NCBI RefSeq assembly: GCF_009857505.1
Contig: NZ_WWCP01000018.1
Span: 45,499 to 109,498, forward strand
Direction of reading: 5' to 3'
Origin: Duganella lactea
GTDB lineage: Bacteria; Pseudomonadota; Gammaproteobacteria; Burkholderiales; Burkholderiaceae_D
DNA: 64,000 bases
The translations under genes were made by a program, and so were the position numbers. Position 1 is the first letter of the stretch; the number at the start of each line of letters is the position of its first letter. The notes beneath the pieces were generated by a model. The model ran no database searches, was not told the DNA's origin, and was given only the letters and a program-made list of their open reading frames with translations. Below, one piece after another: positions 41,692 through 50,933 of this stretch.

Positions 41692-42704
41692 TTGGCCACC
41701 TTCTTGCCGCGCAGCAGACGCGGCAGGGCGATGGTCACCAGCAGCAGCACGCCGACCACGATGGTCATGTAGATGCCCGGAATATTCGCCAGCGACAGGC
41801 CATAGGTGACCGTGCCCAGCGTCAGCACCGCCAGCAGCACGCCGCCCATGGTGCCGGCGCCGCCGGCAATGCTGACGCCGCCAAGAATCACCATGGTGAT
41901 CACTTCCAGTTCCCAGCCCATGGCGATATTCGGCCGGGTGCTGCCGATGCGGCCGGTCAGCAGCCAGGCCGCCAGGCCGGCCATCAGGCCGGTCAGCACG
42001 AACAGCGCCAGCCGGTAGCGCTCCACCGGAATGCCGGAGAAGCGCGCCGCCACCGGATTGTTGCCGATGGCGTAGATGCGGCGTCCCCACGCGGTCGCGT
42101 GCAGCATCAGCGCGAACCCCGCCGCCAGCACCAGCAGCAGCACGAACTCGCGCGGGATGAAGTCAAAGAAATAGCCCTGGCCCCAGTCCGCCATGATTTG
42201 CGGATAGCCGGTGTAGGCCTTATCGCCCAGCACCACGCTGGCCAGGCCGCGGAACAGCGATACCGTGCCGATGGTCACCACAATCGATGGCAGCGCGAAG
42301 CGCGTCACCAGCAAGCCGTTAAGGCAGCCGCACGCCATGCCGGTGGCCAGCGCGATCGGCAGCAGCGACGCCGGCGGCGCGCCGGCGCTGTGCGCCATGC
42401 CCATCGCCACCGACGCCAGCGCCAGGATGCCGGCCACCGAAATATCGATCTCGCGGATGATGATCAGCAGCGCCATCGGCAGCGCGATCAGCGCCTTTTC
42501 ACTGAAGTTGAAGGTGCCGTCCGCCAGGTTGTACGGATCGAGAAAGGTCGGCAGCAGCGCGCCGTTGACCGTGAAGGCGATCGCCAGCAGCAGGAGCAAC
42601 AGCATCTCCCAACTGCCCAGCGCGGTGCGCAGGCAGAACACCGGCTGGTCGGCGATGACGTAGCGTGACGTGTGTGCCACGGAAGTGAGGACGGTCTGGT
42701 TCAA
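41688..42704 (-). CDS. rhaQ: Rhamnose ABC transporter permease, RhaQ type
   Basis: A 338-residue inner-membrane permease of the ribose/rhamnose ABC family with about nine to ten hydrophobic helices. The conserved cytoplasmic loop RFSGIPVERYRLALFVLTGLMAG couples to the ATPase, and GVSIAGGAGTMGGVLLA is typical. It overlaps both neighbours by four bases. With the permease at 42701 it forms the membrane channel of the importer. The P and Q names follow gene order only. Confidence 0.88.
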   Translation of the reverse strand: MNQTVLTSVAHTSRYVIADQPVFCLRTALGSWEMLLLLLLAIAFTVNGALLPTFLDPYNLADGTFNFSEKALIALPMALLIIIREIDISVAGILALASVAMGMAHSAGAPPASLLPIALATGMACGCLNGLLVTRFALPSIVVTIGTVSLFRGLASVVLGDKAYTGYPQIMADWGQGYFFDFIPREFVLLLVLAAGFALMLHATAWGRRIYAIGNNPVAARFSGIPVERYRLALFVLTGLMAGLAAWLLTGRIGSTRPNIAMGWELEVITMVILGGVSIAGGAGTMGGVLLAVLTLGTVTYGLSLANIPGIYMTIVVGVLLLVTIALPRLLRGKKVAK

Positions 42705-43699
42705 GTGCCACTCCTGCGCGCCTGCGGCTGGATCTTGTGCAGCGGCAGAATCTGTCGCCCTTTGCCGAGGCCGCCGCGCGAATTGATCAGCACGGCCGTG
42801 AGGATGATGGCGCCGGTCAGCGCACCTTGCCAGAACGGCGACACCTTGACCACCGGCAGCGCATTGCCGATCACCGACAGGAACAGGCCGCCCAGCACGG
42901 CGCCCGCCACGCTGCCGCTGCCGCCGGCGATGCTGATGCCGCCGATCACGCAGGCGGCGATGACGGTGAATTCAAAGCCGTAGGCGATCTCGGTGTAGGC
43001 CACGGCGTAGCGCGCCACCCACAGATAGCCGCACAGGCCCGCCATCAGGCCGGACAGGCCGTAGGTCCACAGCAAGCGCTGCGCGATTGGAATGCCGACA
43101 TAGCGCGCCGACGCCGGTTCGTTGCCGATGGCGTACAGGTCGCGGCCGAAACGGCTGTGCCGCGCCAGATACCAGGCCGCCAGCACCGCCACGGCGGCGA
43201 TCCACACCAGGTGTGTCAGGCCGAACAGGCGGCTCAGCGGGAAGGCAATGAACTCGGGCGGCATCTGGTGCGACGACACCCAGGCGCCGCCGGACAGCAC
43301 AAACACCAGCCCGCGATAAACGCTCATGGTGCCCAAGGTGACGACGATCGGCGGCAGTTGCAGATAGCCGATCAGGTAGCCGTTGACCAGACCGAGCAGC
43401 AAGCCGATGCCGGCCGCCGTCAACATCACGAGCAGCAGTGGCAGTTCCGGATGCTGCGAGGCCAGCAGCGCCGCCAGCATGCCGGACAGTGCCAGGGTAG
43501 AGGCCACCGACAGGTCGACGCCGCGTGTCACCAGCACCAGCATCTGCGCCAGCGCCATCATGATCAGCAGGGTGGAATCGGTCAGCAGATTGGCCAGGCT
43601 GCCGCCGCTGAGGAACACCGGCGCGCGCCAGCCGACCAGCAGGATCAGCGCCACCGTCAGCAGCGCCAGCTGTACTTCGCGTAATTTCAGAAATGTCAT
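42701..43699 (-). CDS. rhaP: Rhamnose ABC transporter permease, RhaP type
   Basis: A 332-residue permease homologous to the next one. It shows LVTRGVDLSVASTLALSGML near residues 57-76, YVGIPIAQRLLWTYGLSGLMAG as coupling loop, and GGISIAGGSGSVAGAVLGG. It is translationally coupled to the ATPase upstream and the second permease downstream by four-base overlaps. Sugar-importer permeases of this family work as pairs, as here. Confidence 0.88.
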   Translation of the reverse strand: MTFLKLREVQLALLTVALILLVGWRAPVFLSGGSLANLLTDSTLLIMMALAQMLVLVTRGVDLSVASTLALSGMLAALLASQHPELPLLLVMLTAAGIGLLLGLVNGYLIGYLQLPPIVVTLGTMSVYRGLVFVLSGGAWVSSHQMPPEFIAFPLSRLFGLTHLVWIAAVAVLAAWYLARHSRFGRDLYAIGNEPASARYVGIPIAQRLLWTYGLSGLMAGLCGYLWVARYAVAYTEIAYGFEFTVIAACVIGGISIAGGSGSVAGAVLGGLFLSVIGNALPVVKVSPFWQGALTGAIILTAVLINSRGGLGKGRQILPLHKIQPQARRSGT

Positions 43700-45282
43700 T
43701 GCTGCTCCCCGGCGGCCAGTTGCACGCCCGACGCCGCCGCCACCACGATTTCCGGCGTGGCCTCGGCGCGGCGGTATTCATTGATGATGTGGCCCTGGTG
43801 CATGACCACCACGCGGTCCGCCAGTCCCAGCACTTCCGGCAGTTCGGACGACACCAGAATCACCGACAGTCCCTGCGTGACCAGTTGCGCGACGAAGCGG
43901 TGCACGGCCGCCTTGGCGCCGATATCGATGCCCTTGGTCGGCTCGTCGAGGATGATGACGCGCGGCTTGGTGGCCAGCCACTTGCCCAGCACCACTTTCT
44001 GCTGATTGCCGCCGGACAGCTCGGACACCAGCTGGCACAGGTTGTGCGCCTTCAGTTCCAGCTGTTCGGCAAAGTGGCGCGCCACCGCGTTTTCCTGCTG
44101 GCGCCGTCCGCGCAGCAGAAAGCCCAGTTGATTCAGGATCGGCAGCGTGATGTTGTGCAGGATCGGCAGCGACAGGTGCGCGCCTTGCTGCTGCCGGTCT
44201 TCCGGCACATAGGCGATGCCGTGCTTGATGGCGTCGGCAGGGCAGCCGATGTTGATCTCGCGGCCATCCAGCGTCACCTTGCCGCGCGCCGCCGGACTGA
44301 GCCCGAACAGCGCCTGCATCACCTCCGAGCGGCCGGCGCCGACCAGGCCGTAGAAGCCGAGGATCTCGCCCCGGCGCAATTGGAAGCTGACATCCTGGAA
44401 CTCGGTCGGATGGCAGAAGCCGTCCACCGCCAGCAGCACCTCGCCGGGCGTGACATCGGCCTTCGGGTAGGCCTGATGCACGGCGCGGCCCACCATCAGC
44501 GCCACCAGTTCCTGTTCGCTGATGTCGTTCAAGGCGCCTTCGGCGACGAACTGGCCATCGCGCAGCACGGTGTAGCTGTCGGCCACCGCATAGATCTCGT
44601 CGAACTTGTGCGAGATGAAGATGACGGCGGTGCCGGCGGCGCGCAATTGATCGATGATGCGGTACAACTCCTGAATCTCGCGCTGCGACAGCGCGGCGGT
44701 CGGCTCGTCCAGAATCACCACCCGCGCATCCTGCGACAGGGCGCGGGCGATCTCCACAAAGTGGCGCTGCGCCACGCTCAGGTCCTTGACGCGGGCGCGC
44801 ACCGGCAGTGCCACCTCCAGCCGCTCAAACAGCTGCTCGGCCTCGGCCTCGATGCGGCGCCAGTCGATGCGGCCGGCGGCGCGGCGCGGGTGGCGGCCGA
44901 CGTAGATATTCTCCGCCACCGTCAGCTCGTCGAACATCACGCTTTCCTGGTGCACGGCGGTGATGCCGGCGCGGGTGGCGTCCTGCGCGCTACTGAAGCG
45001 CAGCGGCTTGCCGTCAAGTTCCAGCGCGCCCTCGTCCGGCTGATAGATGCCGGTCAGGGTTTTCACCAGCGTCGACTTGCCGGCGCCGTTCTCGCCGATC
45101 AGGGCCATCACTTCGCCCGGACGGACGCTGAGCGACACCTGGTTGAGCGCCACAATGCCGGCAAAACGCTTGCTGATGCCGGACAGCTTGAGCACCGGCG
45201 CCGCCTGGCGGTCGAGCGGAGCGCGGCCTGGCGTGTTCGGGGCTGGAACAGGGGCCGGGGCCGCCATGAGATTCATCTGCAT
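43696..45282 (-). CDS. rhaT: Rhamnose ABC transporter ATPase, RhaT type (two nucleotide-binding domains)
   Basis: A 528-residue sugar ABC ATPase with two fused nucleotide-binding domains. The first has Walker A GENGAGKSTLVK, a DLSVAQRHFVEIARAL signature and VVILDEPTAAL. The second has a degenerate loop GLVGAGRSEVMQ and an intact LSGGNQQKVVLGKWLA signature, the usual pattern for ribose/rhamnose importers. It lies 12 bases after the binding-protein gene and overlaps the first permease. A roughly 25-residue proline/alanine-rich N-terminal extension precedes the first domain. Confidence 0.92.
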   Translation of the reverse strand: MQMNLMAAPAPVPAPNTPGRAPLDRQAAPVLKLSGISKRFAGIVALNQVSLSVRPGEVMALIGENGAGKSTLVKTLTGIYQPDEGALELDGKPLRFSSAQDATRAGITAVHQESVMFDELTVAENIYVGRHPRRAAGRIDWRRIEAEAEQLFERLEVALPVRARVKDLSVAQRHFVEIARALSQDARVVILDEPTAALSQREIQELYRIIDQLRAAGTAVIFISHKFDEIYAVADSYTVLRDGQFVAEGALNDISEQELVALMVGRAVHQAYPKADVTPGEVLLAVDGFCHPTEFQDVSFQLRRGEILGFYGLVGAGRSEVMQALFGLSPAARGKVTLDGREINIGCPADAIKHGIAYVPEDRQQQGAHLSLPILHNITLPILNQLGFLLRGRRQQENAVARHFAEQLELKAHNLCQLVSELSGGNQQKVVLGKWLATKPRVIILDEPTKGIDIGAKAAVHRFVAQLVTQGLSVILVSSELPEVLGLADRVVVMHQGHIINEYRRAEATPEIVVAAASGVQLAAGEQQ

Positions 45283-45294
45283 AAAACTATCCGC

Positions 45295-46299
45295 TTAAAA
45301 AATACTGGAGAACTGATCGACGTTGCTCTTATCGTAGACAAACGGCGGCGCCATCGCGCCATCGCCGTTGGCGTCCAGCGCGATCTTGCCCATGCGGCCG
45401 GCGCTGACGCTACCGCCCGGCTTGGCCGCCGGATCGCCCTTGACGAAGTCGTAGGCGGCGTAAGTGATGGTGTAGCCGAGGTCGATCGGATTCCAGATCG
45501 CGAACTCGCGCACCGCGCCGCTCTTGACGTGGCCGGCCATTTCGGACGGCAGGCCGAGGCCGGTAACGGCGACCTTGCCGACCAGCCCCTCGTCAACCAC
45601 CGCCTTGCTGGCGGCGTTGATGCCGACCGTGCTCGGCGAAATGATCACCTTCAGGTGAGGATAGCTGCGCAGCAGGCCGACCGCTTCGCGGTAGCTCTTG
45701 TCGGACTGGTCGTCGCCGTAGGTGGTGGCCACCAGTTTCAGGCCGGCATATTCGGGTTTTTCCAGCACCTTCTTCATCACGCCGATCCAGATGTTCTGGT
45801 TGGTCGCCTGCGCCGAGGCCGACAGGATGGCGATTTCGCCGCTGCCGCCGGCCGCCCTGGCCGCCATCTCGATCTGCTTCGCGCCGATCAGTTCGGCGTT
45901 GGATGGATTCAGCTGCATCAGCCGGCCTTCCGGCGCCAGGCCGCTGTCGAACGACAGCACCTTGATGCCGCGCGCCATGGCCTTCTTGGCGATCGGCACC
46001 AACGCGTTCGGGTCGTTGGCGGAAATGACGATGGCGTTGACCTTCTGGCTGATCAGCGAGTTGATGATTTCAATCTGCCCCTCGGCGGATGGCGTGGTCG
46101 GGCCGGTGTAGATGATTTCGACGTTTTTCAGCTCGCCGGCGGCCTGCCTGGCGCCGTTGTGCGCGGCGTCGAAGAAACCATTGCCCAGGTTTTTGACCAC
46201 CATGGCGATGCGGATCTTTTCATCGGCCGGCGGCTTGCCACAACCGACTAGGAGGGCGAGGGCGGCCAGCACGGCCGCGATGGATGGATAGTGTTTCAA
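45295..46299 (-). CDS. rhaS: Rhamnose-binding lipoprotein, RhaS type
   Basis: A 334-residue periplasmic sugar-binding protein. The lipobox LLVGC places the lipidated Cys at residue 20. The mature part IRIAMVVKNLGNGFFDAAHNGA, VISANDPNALVPIAKKA and VAVTGLGLPSEM matches the rhamnose/ribose binding family. It captures L-rhamnose for the ABC importer encoded downstream. It overlaps the DeoR regulator stop by four bases, so regulator and importer are one transcript. Confidence 0.9.
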   Translation of the reverse strand: MKHYPSIAAVLAALALLVGCGKPPADEKIRIAMVVKNLGNGFFDAAHNGARQAAGELKNVEIIYTGPTTPSAEGQIEIINSLISQKVNAIVISANDPNALVPIAKKAMARGIKVLSFDSGLAPEGRLMQLNPSNAELIGAKQIEMAARAAGGSGEIAILSASAQATNQNIWIGVMKKVLEKPEYAGLKLVATTYGDDQSDKSYREAVGLLRSYPHLKVIISPSTVGINAASKAVVDEGLVGKVAVTGLGLPSEMAGHVKSGAVREFAIWNPIDLGYTITYAAYDFVKGDPAAKPGGSVSAGRMGKIALDANGDGAMAPPFVYDKSNVDQFSSIF

Positions 46300-47162
46300 T
46301 GCGAAATCTCCGGTTGGTACAAGGCTTCCAGTTGCGAGTCAAAAACGTTACCGTAGGTGGCGGGCGCGGCTTCAGGGGGCAGGGCTTCCGGTTCGACGGT
46401 GACCACGCGCACGCCGTTCTGCTCCAGCTGCTGCACGGCGGCGTCGGAGGCGTGGGTGTCGGTGATCACGGTGGACACGCGACCCAGGCCGCACAGGATC
46501 AGGCCCGCCTTGCAGGAAAACTTGGAGCTGTCGGCGAGCACCACCAGTTGTTCGGCCTGGTTGATCAGGCGCTGCTCGGCCTGGATCAGCAGCGGGTCGG
46601 CTTCCAGCAGGCCCAGCAGCGAGACGCCGTAGACGCCCATGAAAATCTTGGCGGCGTAGTGGTGCTGGGTGATGTCGTTGTCGAACGGGCTGAGGATGAC
46701 GTTCTGTTCGCGATAGACCTTGCCGCCGGGGACGATGATTTCGTTCTCGCTGGTGGTCAGCAGGCGCTCGGCCATCAGGAAGGAATTGGTCAATATCTTC
46801 AGTTGTTTGTCGACCAGGAACTCGGCCATCATGAAGGTGGTGGTGCCGCCGTTGATGATGATGGTTTCGCCGTCGTCGCACATGGCGGCCGCACAGCGCG
46901 CGATGCCGCGCTTGCGCTCGGCGTTGTTCTGCATATTGTTCTGGAAGGTTTCGCTGGCGTGGGCCAGCCCGCGCACCTTTTGCGGCAGGTTGGCGGCGCC
47001 GCCACGCGTGCGCGTCAGCAGGTTGCGCTCGGCCAGCCAGCCGATGTCGCGCCGCACCGTGGCTGGCGATGAGCTCAGCCATGTCACCAGCTGCGGCACG
47101 GTCACGCTCTGGTGCTCGGCCAGCAGTTTCAGCAAACGCTTGCGGCGCTTGTGTTTGATCAC
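46296..47162 (-). CDS. rhaR: DeoR-family regulator of rhamnose catabolism, RhaR type
   Basis: A 288-residue DeoR-family protein. The HTH is VPQLVTWLSSSPATVRRDIGWLAERNLLTRTRGGA (about residues 21-55), followed by a phosphosugar-isomerase-like sensor domain with INGGTTTFMMAEFL and VVLADSSKF. The GTG at 47162 has AGGAG six bases upstream and begins IKHKRRKRL, as typical; the frame is open to 47240 without a better start. It heads the importer-kinase operon and lies opposite rhaD. The repeated ATCA-N6-TGAT sites in the intergenic region are its probable targets. Confidence 0.9.
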   Translation of the reverse strand: MIKHKRRKRLLKLLAEHQSVTVPQLVTWLSSSPATVRRDIGWLAERNLLTRTRGGAANLPQKVRGLAHASETFQNNMQNNAERKRGIARCAAAMCDDGETIIINGGTTTFMMAEFLVDKQLKILTNSFLMAERLLTTSENEIIVPGGKVYREQNVILSPFDNDITQHHYAAKIFMGVYGVSLLGLLEADPLLIQAEQRLINQAEQLVVLADSSKFSCKAGLILCGLGRVSTVITDTHASDAAVQQLEQNGVRVVTVEPEALPPEAAPATYGNVFDSQLEALYQPEISH

Positions 47163-47278
47163 GATGGTCTCCTGTTGTTTTGTGCAATCACTTCGGGCGG
47201 CATGCGTCGCGCTCGCGAAATGTTGCTTTATTGTTTCCAAGGCTAATGCATTTCAAAAACCGCCGTCAATCATTGGAT

Positions 47279-47297
47279 GATCAACTCGGTGATTGTT
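47279..47297. promoter_or_regulatory. DeoR (RhaR) operator candidate 1
   Basis: GATCAACTCGGTGATTGTT carries the dyad ATCA-N6-TGAT. A very similar sequence, GATCAACTCGTTGAGTATT, lies at 59750 between the GH88 and TonB receptor genes. Confidence 0.65.
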
Positions 47298-47329
47298 TTG
47301 CGTTACGTGTCTCATCACATGATTTCTCC

Positions 47330-47348
47330 AATCACCATTTTGATTATT
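47330..47348. promoter_or_regulatory. DeoR (RhaR) operator candidate 2
   Basis: AATCACCATTTTGATTATT contains ATCA-N6-TGAT and the same TATT tail as the site at 54240. It starts 51 bases after site 1 and 27 before site 3. Confidence 0.65.
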
Positions 47349-47356
47349 TAACGCTT

Positions 47357-47375
47357 AATCATGATCTTGATCGTT
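47357..47375. promoter_or_regulatory. DeoR (RhaR) operator candidate 3
   Basis: AATCATGATCTTGATCGTT contains ATCA-N6-TGAT and ends six bases before the TTGACA of the rhaD promoter, a position suited to repression. It matches AATCACGAGCTTGATTATT at 54240 in 15 of 19 bases. Confidence 0.7.
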
Positions 47376-47381
47376 CGCCGA

Positions 47382-47411
47382 TTGACACCCGCCGGCCTGC
47401 TGATTTCTACT
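47382..47411 (+). promoter_or_regulatory. rhaD promoter candidate
   Basis: TTGACA (47382-47387), an 18-base spacer and TCTACT (47406-47411). The stretch CTGATTTCTACTG over the -10 recurs at 54289-54301 with the same spacing from TTGACA, in front of the second GH106 gene. Confidence 0.6.
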
Positions 47412-47473
47412 GGCTGCCATCGCCACCAATGGCCCTCATCGCACCAAGCACACATCAACAACGGAGATCAGCA

Positions 47474-49573
47474 ATGAATCAAGCGAAGCAGAAAGAACCG
47501 ATCAGCTCTTTGTGGGACGACAGCAAGGCCGCTCAAATGAGCGAACCTGAACTGCTGCTGTACCGCTCCAACCTGCTCGGATCGGATCTGCGCATCACCA
47601 ATTTCGGCGGCGGCAACACCTCGGCAAAAGTGACGATGCCGGACCCGCTCAACGGTGAGCAGGTCGAAGTGCTGTGGGTGAAAGGCTCGGGCGGCGACCT
47701 CGGCAGTATCAAGCTGGACGGGTTCTCGACGCTGTACATGGACAAGCTGAACGCGCTGAAAAACCGTTATCGCGGCCTGGAGCACGAAGACGAGATGGTC
47801 GGCTACCTGCCACACTGCACCTTCAACCTGAACCCGCGCGCCGCCAGTATCGACACCCCGCTGCACGCCTACATCGCGCGCAAGCATGTCGACCACATGC
47901 ACCCGGATTCGGTGATCGCCATCGCCGCCTGCGCCAACAGCAAGGAACTGACGCAAAAGATTTTTGAAGGCGAACTGGGCTGGCTGCCATGGCAGCGTCC
48001 GGGCTACGACCTGGGCCTGAAGCTGGAAGAGGTGTCGAAGAATAATCTTCAACTGAAGGGCATCATTCTCGAAGGCCACGGCCTGTTCACCTGGGGCGAC
48101 ACCGCCAAGTCCTGCTACGAGACCACGCTGGCCATCATCAAGCGCGCCGGCGACTGGCTGGACGCCAATGTCAAGCAGCCATCGTTCGGCGGCGCCGCCG
48201 CGCAGCCGCTGCCAGCCGAACAGCGCGCCGATTTCGCCGCGCGCCTGATGCCCATCCTGCGCGGCAAGATCAGCAAGGATGAGTTCAAGCTGGGCCACTT
48301 CGACGATCAGGACGCGGTGCTGGAATTCGTCTGCAGCCGCGACCTGCAACCTCTGGCCGCGCTCGGCACGTCATGCCCGGATCACTTCCTGCGCACCAAA
48401 ATTCGTCCGTTCGTGGTCGATTTCGACCCGGCCAAGCCGGACTTTGACAAGCTGGTGGCCGGTCTGGACGACGCGCTGGAAGCCTACCGTGCCGACTACA
48501 AGGCCTACTACGACCGTTGCAAGCGCAGCAACAGCCCGGCCGTGCGCGACGCCAATCCGATCATCTACCTGATTCCCGGCGTGGGCATGCTGTCGTTCGC
48601 CAAAGACAAGGCCACCGCGCGCATCGCCGGCGAGTTCTACGTCAACGCCATTAACGTGATGCGTGGCGCGAATGGCGTCGATAAATATGTTGGCCTGCCG
48701 GAGCAGGAAGCCTTCGACATCGAATACTGGCTGCTGGAAGAAGCCAAGCTGCAACGCATGCCGAAACCGAAATCGCTGGCTGGCCGCATCGCGCTGGTGA
48801 CCGGCGGCGCCGGCGGCATCGGCCAGGCGGTGGCGAAACAGTTGCTGCAAGAGGGCGCCTGCGTGCTGCTGACCGATATCGATTCGGCAGCGCTGTCTGA
48901 AGCGCACAAGAATCTGGCCAAGGTGGCCGGCAAGGACGCTGTCGCCAGCGTGGTCGCCAACATCACCGGCGAGGACGCGGTGGACGACATTCTGAAAGCA
49001 TCGTCGCTGAACTTCGGCGGCGTTGACTTGCTGATTTCGAACGCCGGCATCGCCTCGTCGGCGCCGCTGGAAGACACCACGCTGGAGGTATGGAACCGCA
49101 ACCAGGACATCTTGGTCAAGGGCTACTTCCTGGTCAGCCGCGCCGCCTTCCGCATCATGAAGCAGCAAAAACTGGGCGGTTCGATGGTGTTCGTCGCCAG
49201 CAAGAACGGTCTGGTGGCGTCGGCCGGCGCGTCGGCCTACTGCACCGCGAAGGCGGCGGAAATCCACCTGGCGCGCTGCATCGCGCTGGAAGGCGCGCCG
49301 CACGGCATTCGCGTCAACGTGGTCAATCCGGACGCGGTGATTCGCGGCTCGCGCATCTGGGACGGCAAGTGGAAGGAAGAACGCGCCCAGTCCAACAAGA
49401 TCGAAGCCGACGACGTGGAAGACTTCTACCGTCAGCGCAGCATGCTGAAACTGAGCGTGCTGCCGGAGGACATCGCGGAAGCCGTGTATTTCCTGGCCTC
49501 CGACAAGGCCGGCAAGAGCACCGGCAACATCATCAACGTGGATGCCGGCAACGCCGCAGCCTTCACCCGATAA
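47474..49573 (+). CDS. rhaD: Bifunctional rhamnulose-1-phosphate aldolase / lactaldehyde dehydrogenase
   Basis: A 699-residue fusion. The N-terminal part (to about 420) is a class II aldolase/adducin domain with ITNFGGGNTSAKV and the metal-binding HVDHMHPDSVIAIA. It splits L-rhamnulose-1-phosphate into dihydroxyacetone phosphate and L-lactaldehyde. The C-terminal part (about 435-699) is a short-chain dehydrogenase with TGGAGGIG and the catalytic Tyr589-x3-Lys593 (YCTAK), expected to oxidise lactaldehyde. This fusion is the RhaD form of rhizobia and related bacteria. The ATG at 47474 follows GGAG. rhaI follows 21 bases later. Confidence 0.93.
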   Translation: MNQAKQKEPISSLWDDSKAAQMSEPELLLYRSNLLGSDLRITNFGGGNTSAKVTMPDPLNGEQVEVLWVKGSGGDLGSIKLDGFSTLYMDKLNALKNRYRGLEHEDEMVGYLPHCTFNLNPRAASIDTPLHAYIARKHVDHMHPDSVIAIAACANSKELTQKIFEGELGWLPWQRPGYDLGLKLEEVSKNNLQLKGIILEGHGLFTWGDTAKSCYETTLAIIKRAGDWLDANVKQPSFGGAAAQPLPAEQRADFAARLMPILRGKISKDEFKLGHFDDQDAVLEFVCSRDLQPLAALGTSCPDHFLRTKIRPFVVDFDPAKPDFDKLVAGLDDALEAYRADYKAYYDRCKRSNSPAVRDANPIIYLIPGVGMLSFAKDKATARIAGEFYVNAINVMRGANGVDKYVGLPEQEAFDIEYWLLEEAKLQRMPKPKSLAGRIALVTGGAGGIGQAVAKQLLQEGACVLLTDIDSAALSEAHKNLAKVAGKDAVASVVANITGEDAVDDILKASSLNFGGVDLLISNAGIASSAPLEDTTLEVWNRNQDILVKGYFLVSRAAFRIMKQQKLGGSMVFVASKNGLVASAGASAYCTAKAAEIHLARCIALEGAPHGIRVNVVNPDAVIRGSRIWDGKWKEERAQSNKIEADDVEDFYRQRSMLKLSVLPEDIAEAVYFLASDKAGKSTGNIINVDAGNAAAFTR

Positions 49574-49594
49574 GAACAACAGAGGAGACAAAAC

Positions 49595-50890
49595 ATGGGT
49601 ACGCTCATTGATCAGGCCCTGGTGGCCGAACATAACGCCAAGCTGAAAGCCGACCTGGACGCCGACTACGAGGCGCTGGCGGGCAGCTTGTCGCGCCGCG
49701 GCGTCGACATCGAAACGCTGACCGCGCAGGCGGAGAAATTCGCCGTGGCCCTGCCCAGCTGGGGCGCGGGCACCGGCGGCACGCGCTTCGCCCGCTTCCC
49801 CGGCAAGGGCGAGCCGCGCAATGTATTCGAGAAGCTGGATGATTGCGCGGTCATCCACCAGCTGACCCGCGCCACGCCGGGCGTGTCGCTGCACTTCCCT
49901 TGGGACAAGATCAGCGATACCGCCGAGCTGCGCGAGAAAGCCCGTAGTCACGGCCTGTATTTCGATCTGGTCAACTCGAATACTTTCCAGGATCAGCCTG
50001 GACAGGCGCACACCTACAAGTACGGCAGCCTGACGGCGCAGAACGCCGCCGCGCGCGAGCAGGCGGTGGCGCACAACATCGAATGCATCGAGCTGGGCCG
50101 CGCGCTGGGCTCGAAGGGGCTGACGGTGTGGATAGGTGACGGCGCCAACTTCCCCGGCCAGAACAATCTGCGCGGCTCGCTGGAGCGTTATCTGGACAGC
50201 ATGCGTGCGATCTATGCGGCCTTGCCGGACGACTGGCAGGTCTACATCGAGCACAAGTTGTTCGAGCCGGCGTTCTACGCCACCACGATCGCCGACTGGG
50301 GCACCAGCTTTGCGTGTGCGCAGGAGCTGGGGCCGAAGGCTAAATGCCTGGTCGATCTGGGTCACCATGCGCCCAACACCAATATCGAGATGATCGTGGC
50401 GCGCCTGGCGCAGTTCGGCAAGCTGGGCGGCTTCCACTTCAACGACAGCAAGTACGGCGACGACGATCTGGATTCCGGCTCGATCAACCCGTTCCAGCTG
50501 TTCCTGGTGTTTAACGAGCTGGCCGACGCCGCCCAGCGGGAAGGCGCGTCGTTCAAGACCGCCAACATGCTGGACCAGTCGCACAACGTCACCGATCCGA
50601 TCGAAAGCCTGATGAGCAGCGCGGTGGAAGTGCAGCGCGCCTTCGTGCAGGCGGCGCTGGTGGATCGTGAGGCGCTGCGCGGTTTCCAGGAATCGAACGA
50701 TGTGCTGAACGCGGCGCAGACGCTGAAGAAGGCGTTCCGCACCGATGTCAGCCCGATTCTGGCGATGGCCCGTCTGCGCATCGGCGGCGCGATCGATCCG
50801 GTGGCGGCGTATCGCAGCGCCGGTTATCGCGAGCAGGTGGCGGTGGCTCGTCCGGCCAAGGCCGGCGCCAGCAGCAGCGGTATCGTGTAA
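49595..50890 (+). CDS. rhaI: L-rhamnose isomerase, RhaI type
   Basis: A 431-residue TIM-barrel isomerase converting L-rhamnose to L-rhamnulose. Family segments include SWGAGTGGTRFARFPGKGEPR, ADWGTSFACAQELG, LVDLGHHAPNTNIEMIVA (metal-site region) and GGFHFNDSKYGDDDLDSGSINP. AGGAG precedes the ATG. It is co-transcribed with rhaD; kinase and importer are on the opposite strand. No separate rhamnose mutarotase gene is present. Confidence 0.93.
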   Translation: MGTLIDQALVAEHNAKLKADLDADYEALAGSLSRRGVDIETLTAQAEKFAVALPSWGAGTGGTRFARFPGKGEPRNVFEKLDDCAVIHQLTRATPGVSLHFPWDKISDTAELREKARSHGLYFDLVNSNTFQDQPGQAHTYKYGSLTAQNAAAREQAVAHNIECIELGRALGSKGLTVWIGDGANFPGQNNLRGSLERYLDSMRAIYAALPDDWQVYIEHKLFEPAFYATTIADWGTSFACAQELGPKAKCLVDLGHHAPNTNIEMIVARLAQFGKLGGFHFNDSKYGDDDLDSGSINPFQLFLVFNELADAAQREGASFKTANMLDQSHNVTDPIESLMSSAVEVQRAFVQAALVDREALRGFQESNDVLNAAQTLKKAFRTDVSPILAMARLRIGGAIDPVAAYRSAGYREQVAVARPAKAGASSSGIV

Positions 50891-50901
50891 GAGACCGTAC
50901 T

Positions 50902-50931
50902 CCGTCATTCCCGCTTTCGCGGTAATGACGG
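50902..50931. repeat. Palindromic intergenic repeat, likely bidirectional stem-loop
   Basis: A 13-base stem with one mismatch (50902-50914 with 50919-50931) closes a TTTC loop in the 43-bp gap between convergent rhaI and GH28. The core CCGTCATTCCCGC is typical of short palindromic repeats spread in betaproteobacterial genomes. No T-run follows, but it may still end both transcripts. Confidence 0.7.
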
Positions 50932-50933
50932 GT

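Larger units (their letters stand above)
47163..47473. promoter_or_regulatory. rhaR/rhaD divergent control region
   Basis: This 311-bp gap has no gene. It is AT-rich compared with its surroundings and contains three 19-bp operator-like sites (47279, 47330, 47357) and a TTGACA promoter toward rhaD (47382). The part 47163-47278 shows nothing clear beyond the leader of rhaR. Confidence 0.8.

Noticed and set aside
43693..46251. Very long plus-strand reading frame opposite the rhamnose ABC genes
   Set aside because: It is antisense to rhaT and rhaS, which have clear family motifs. High GC makes long empty frames common; the translation is Arg/Ala/Gly/His-rich with no domain.
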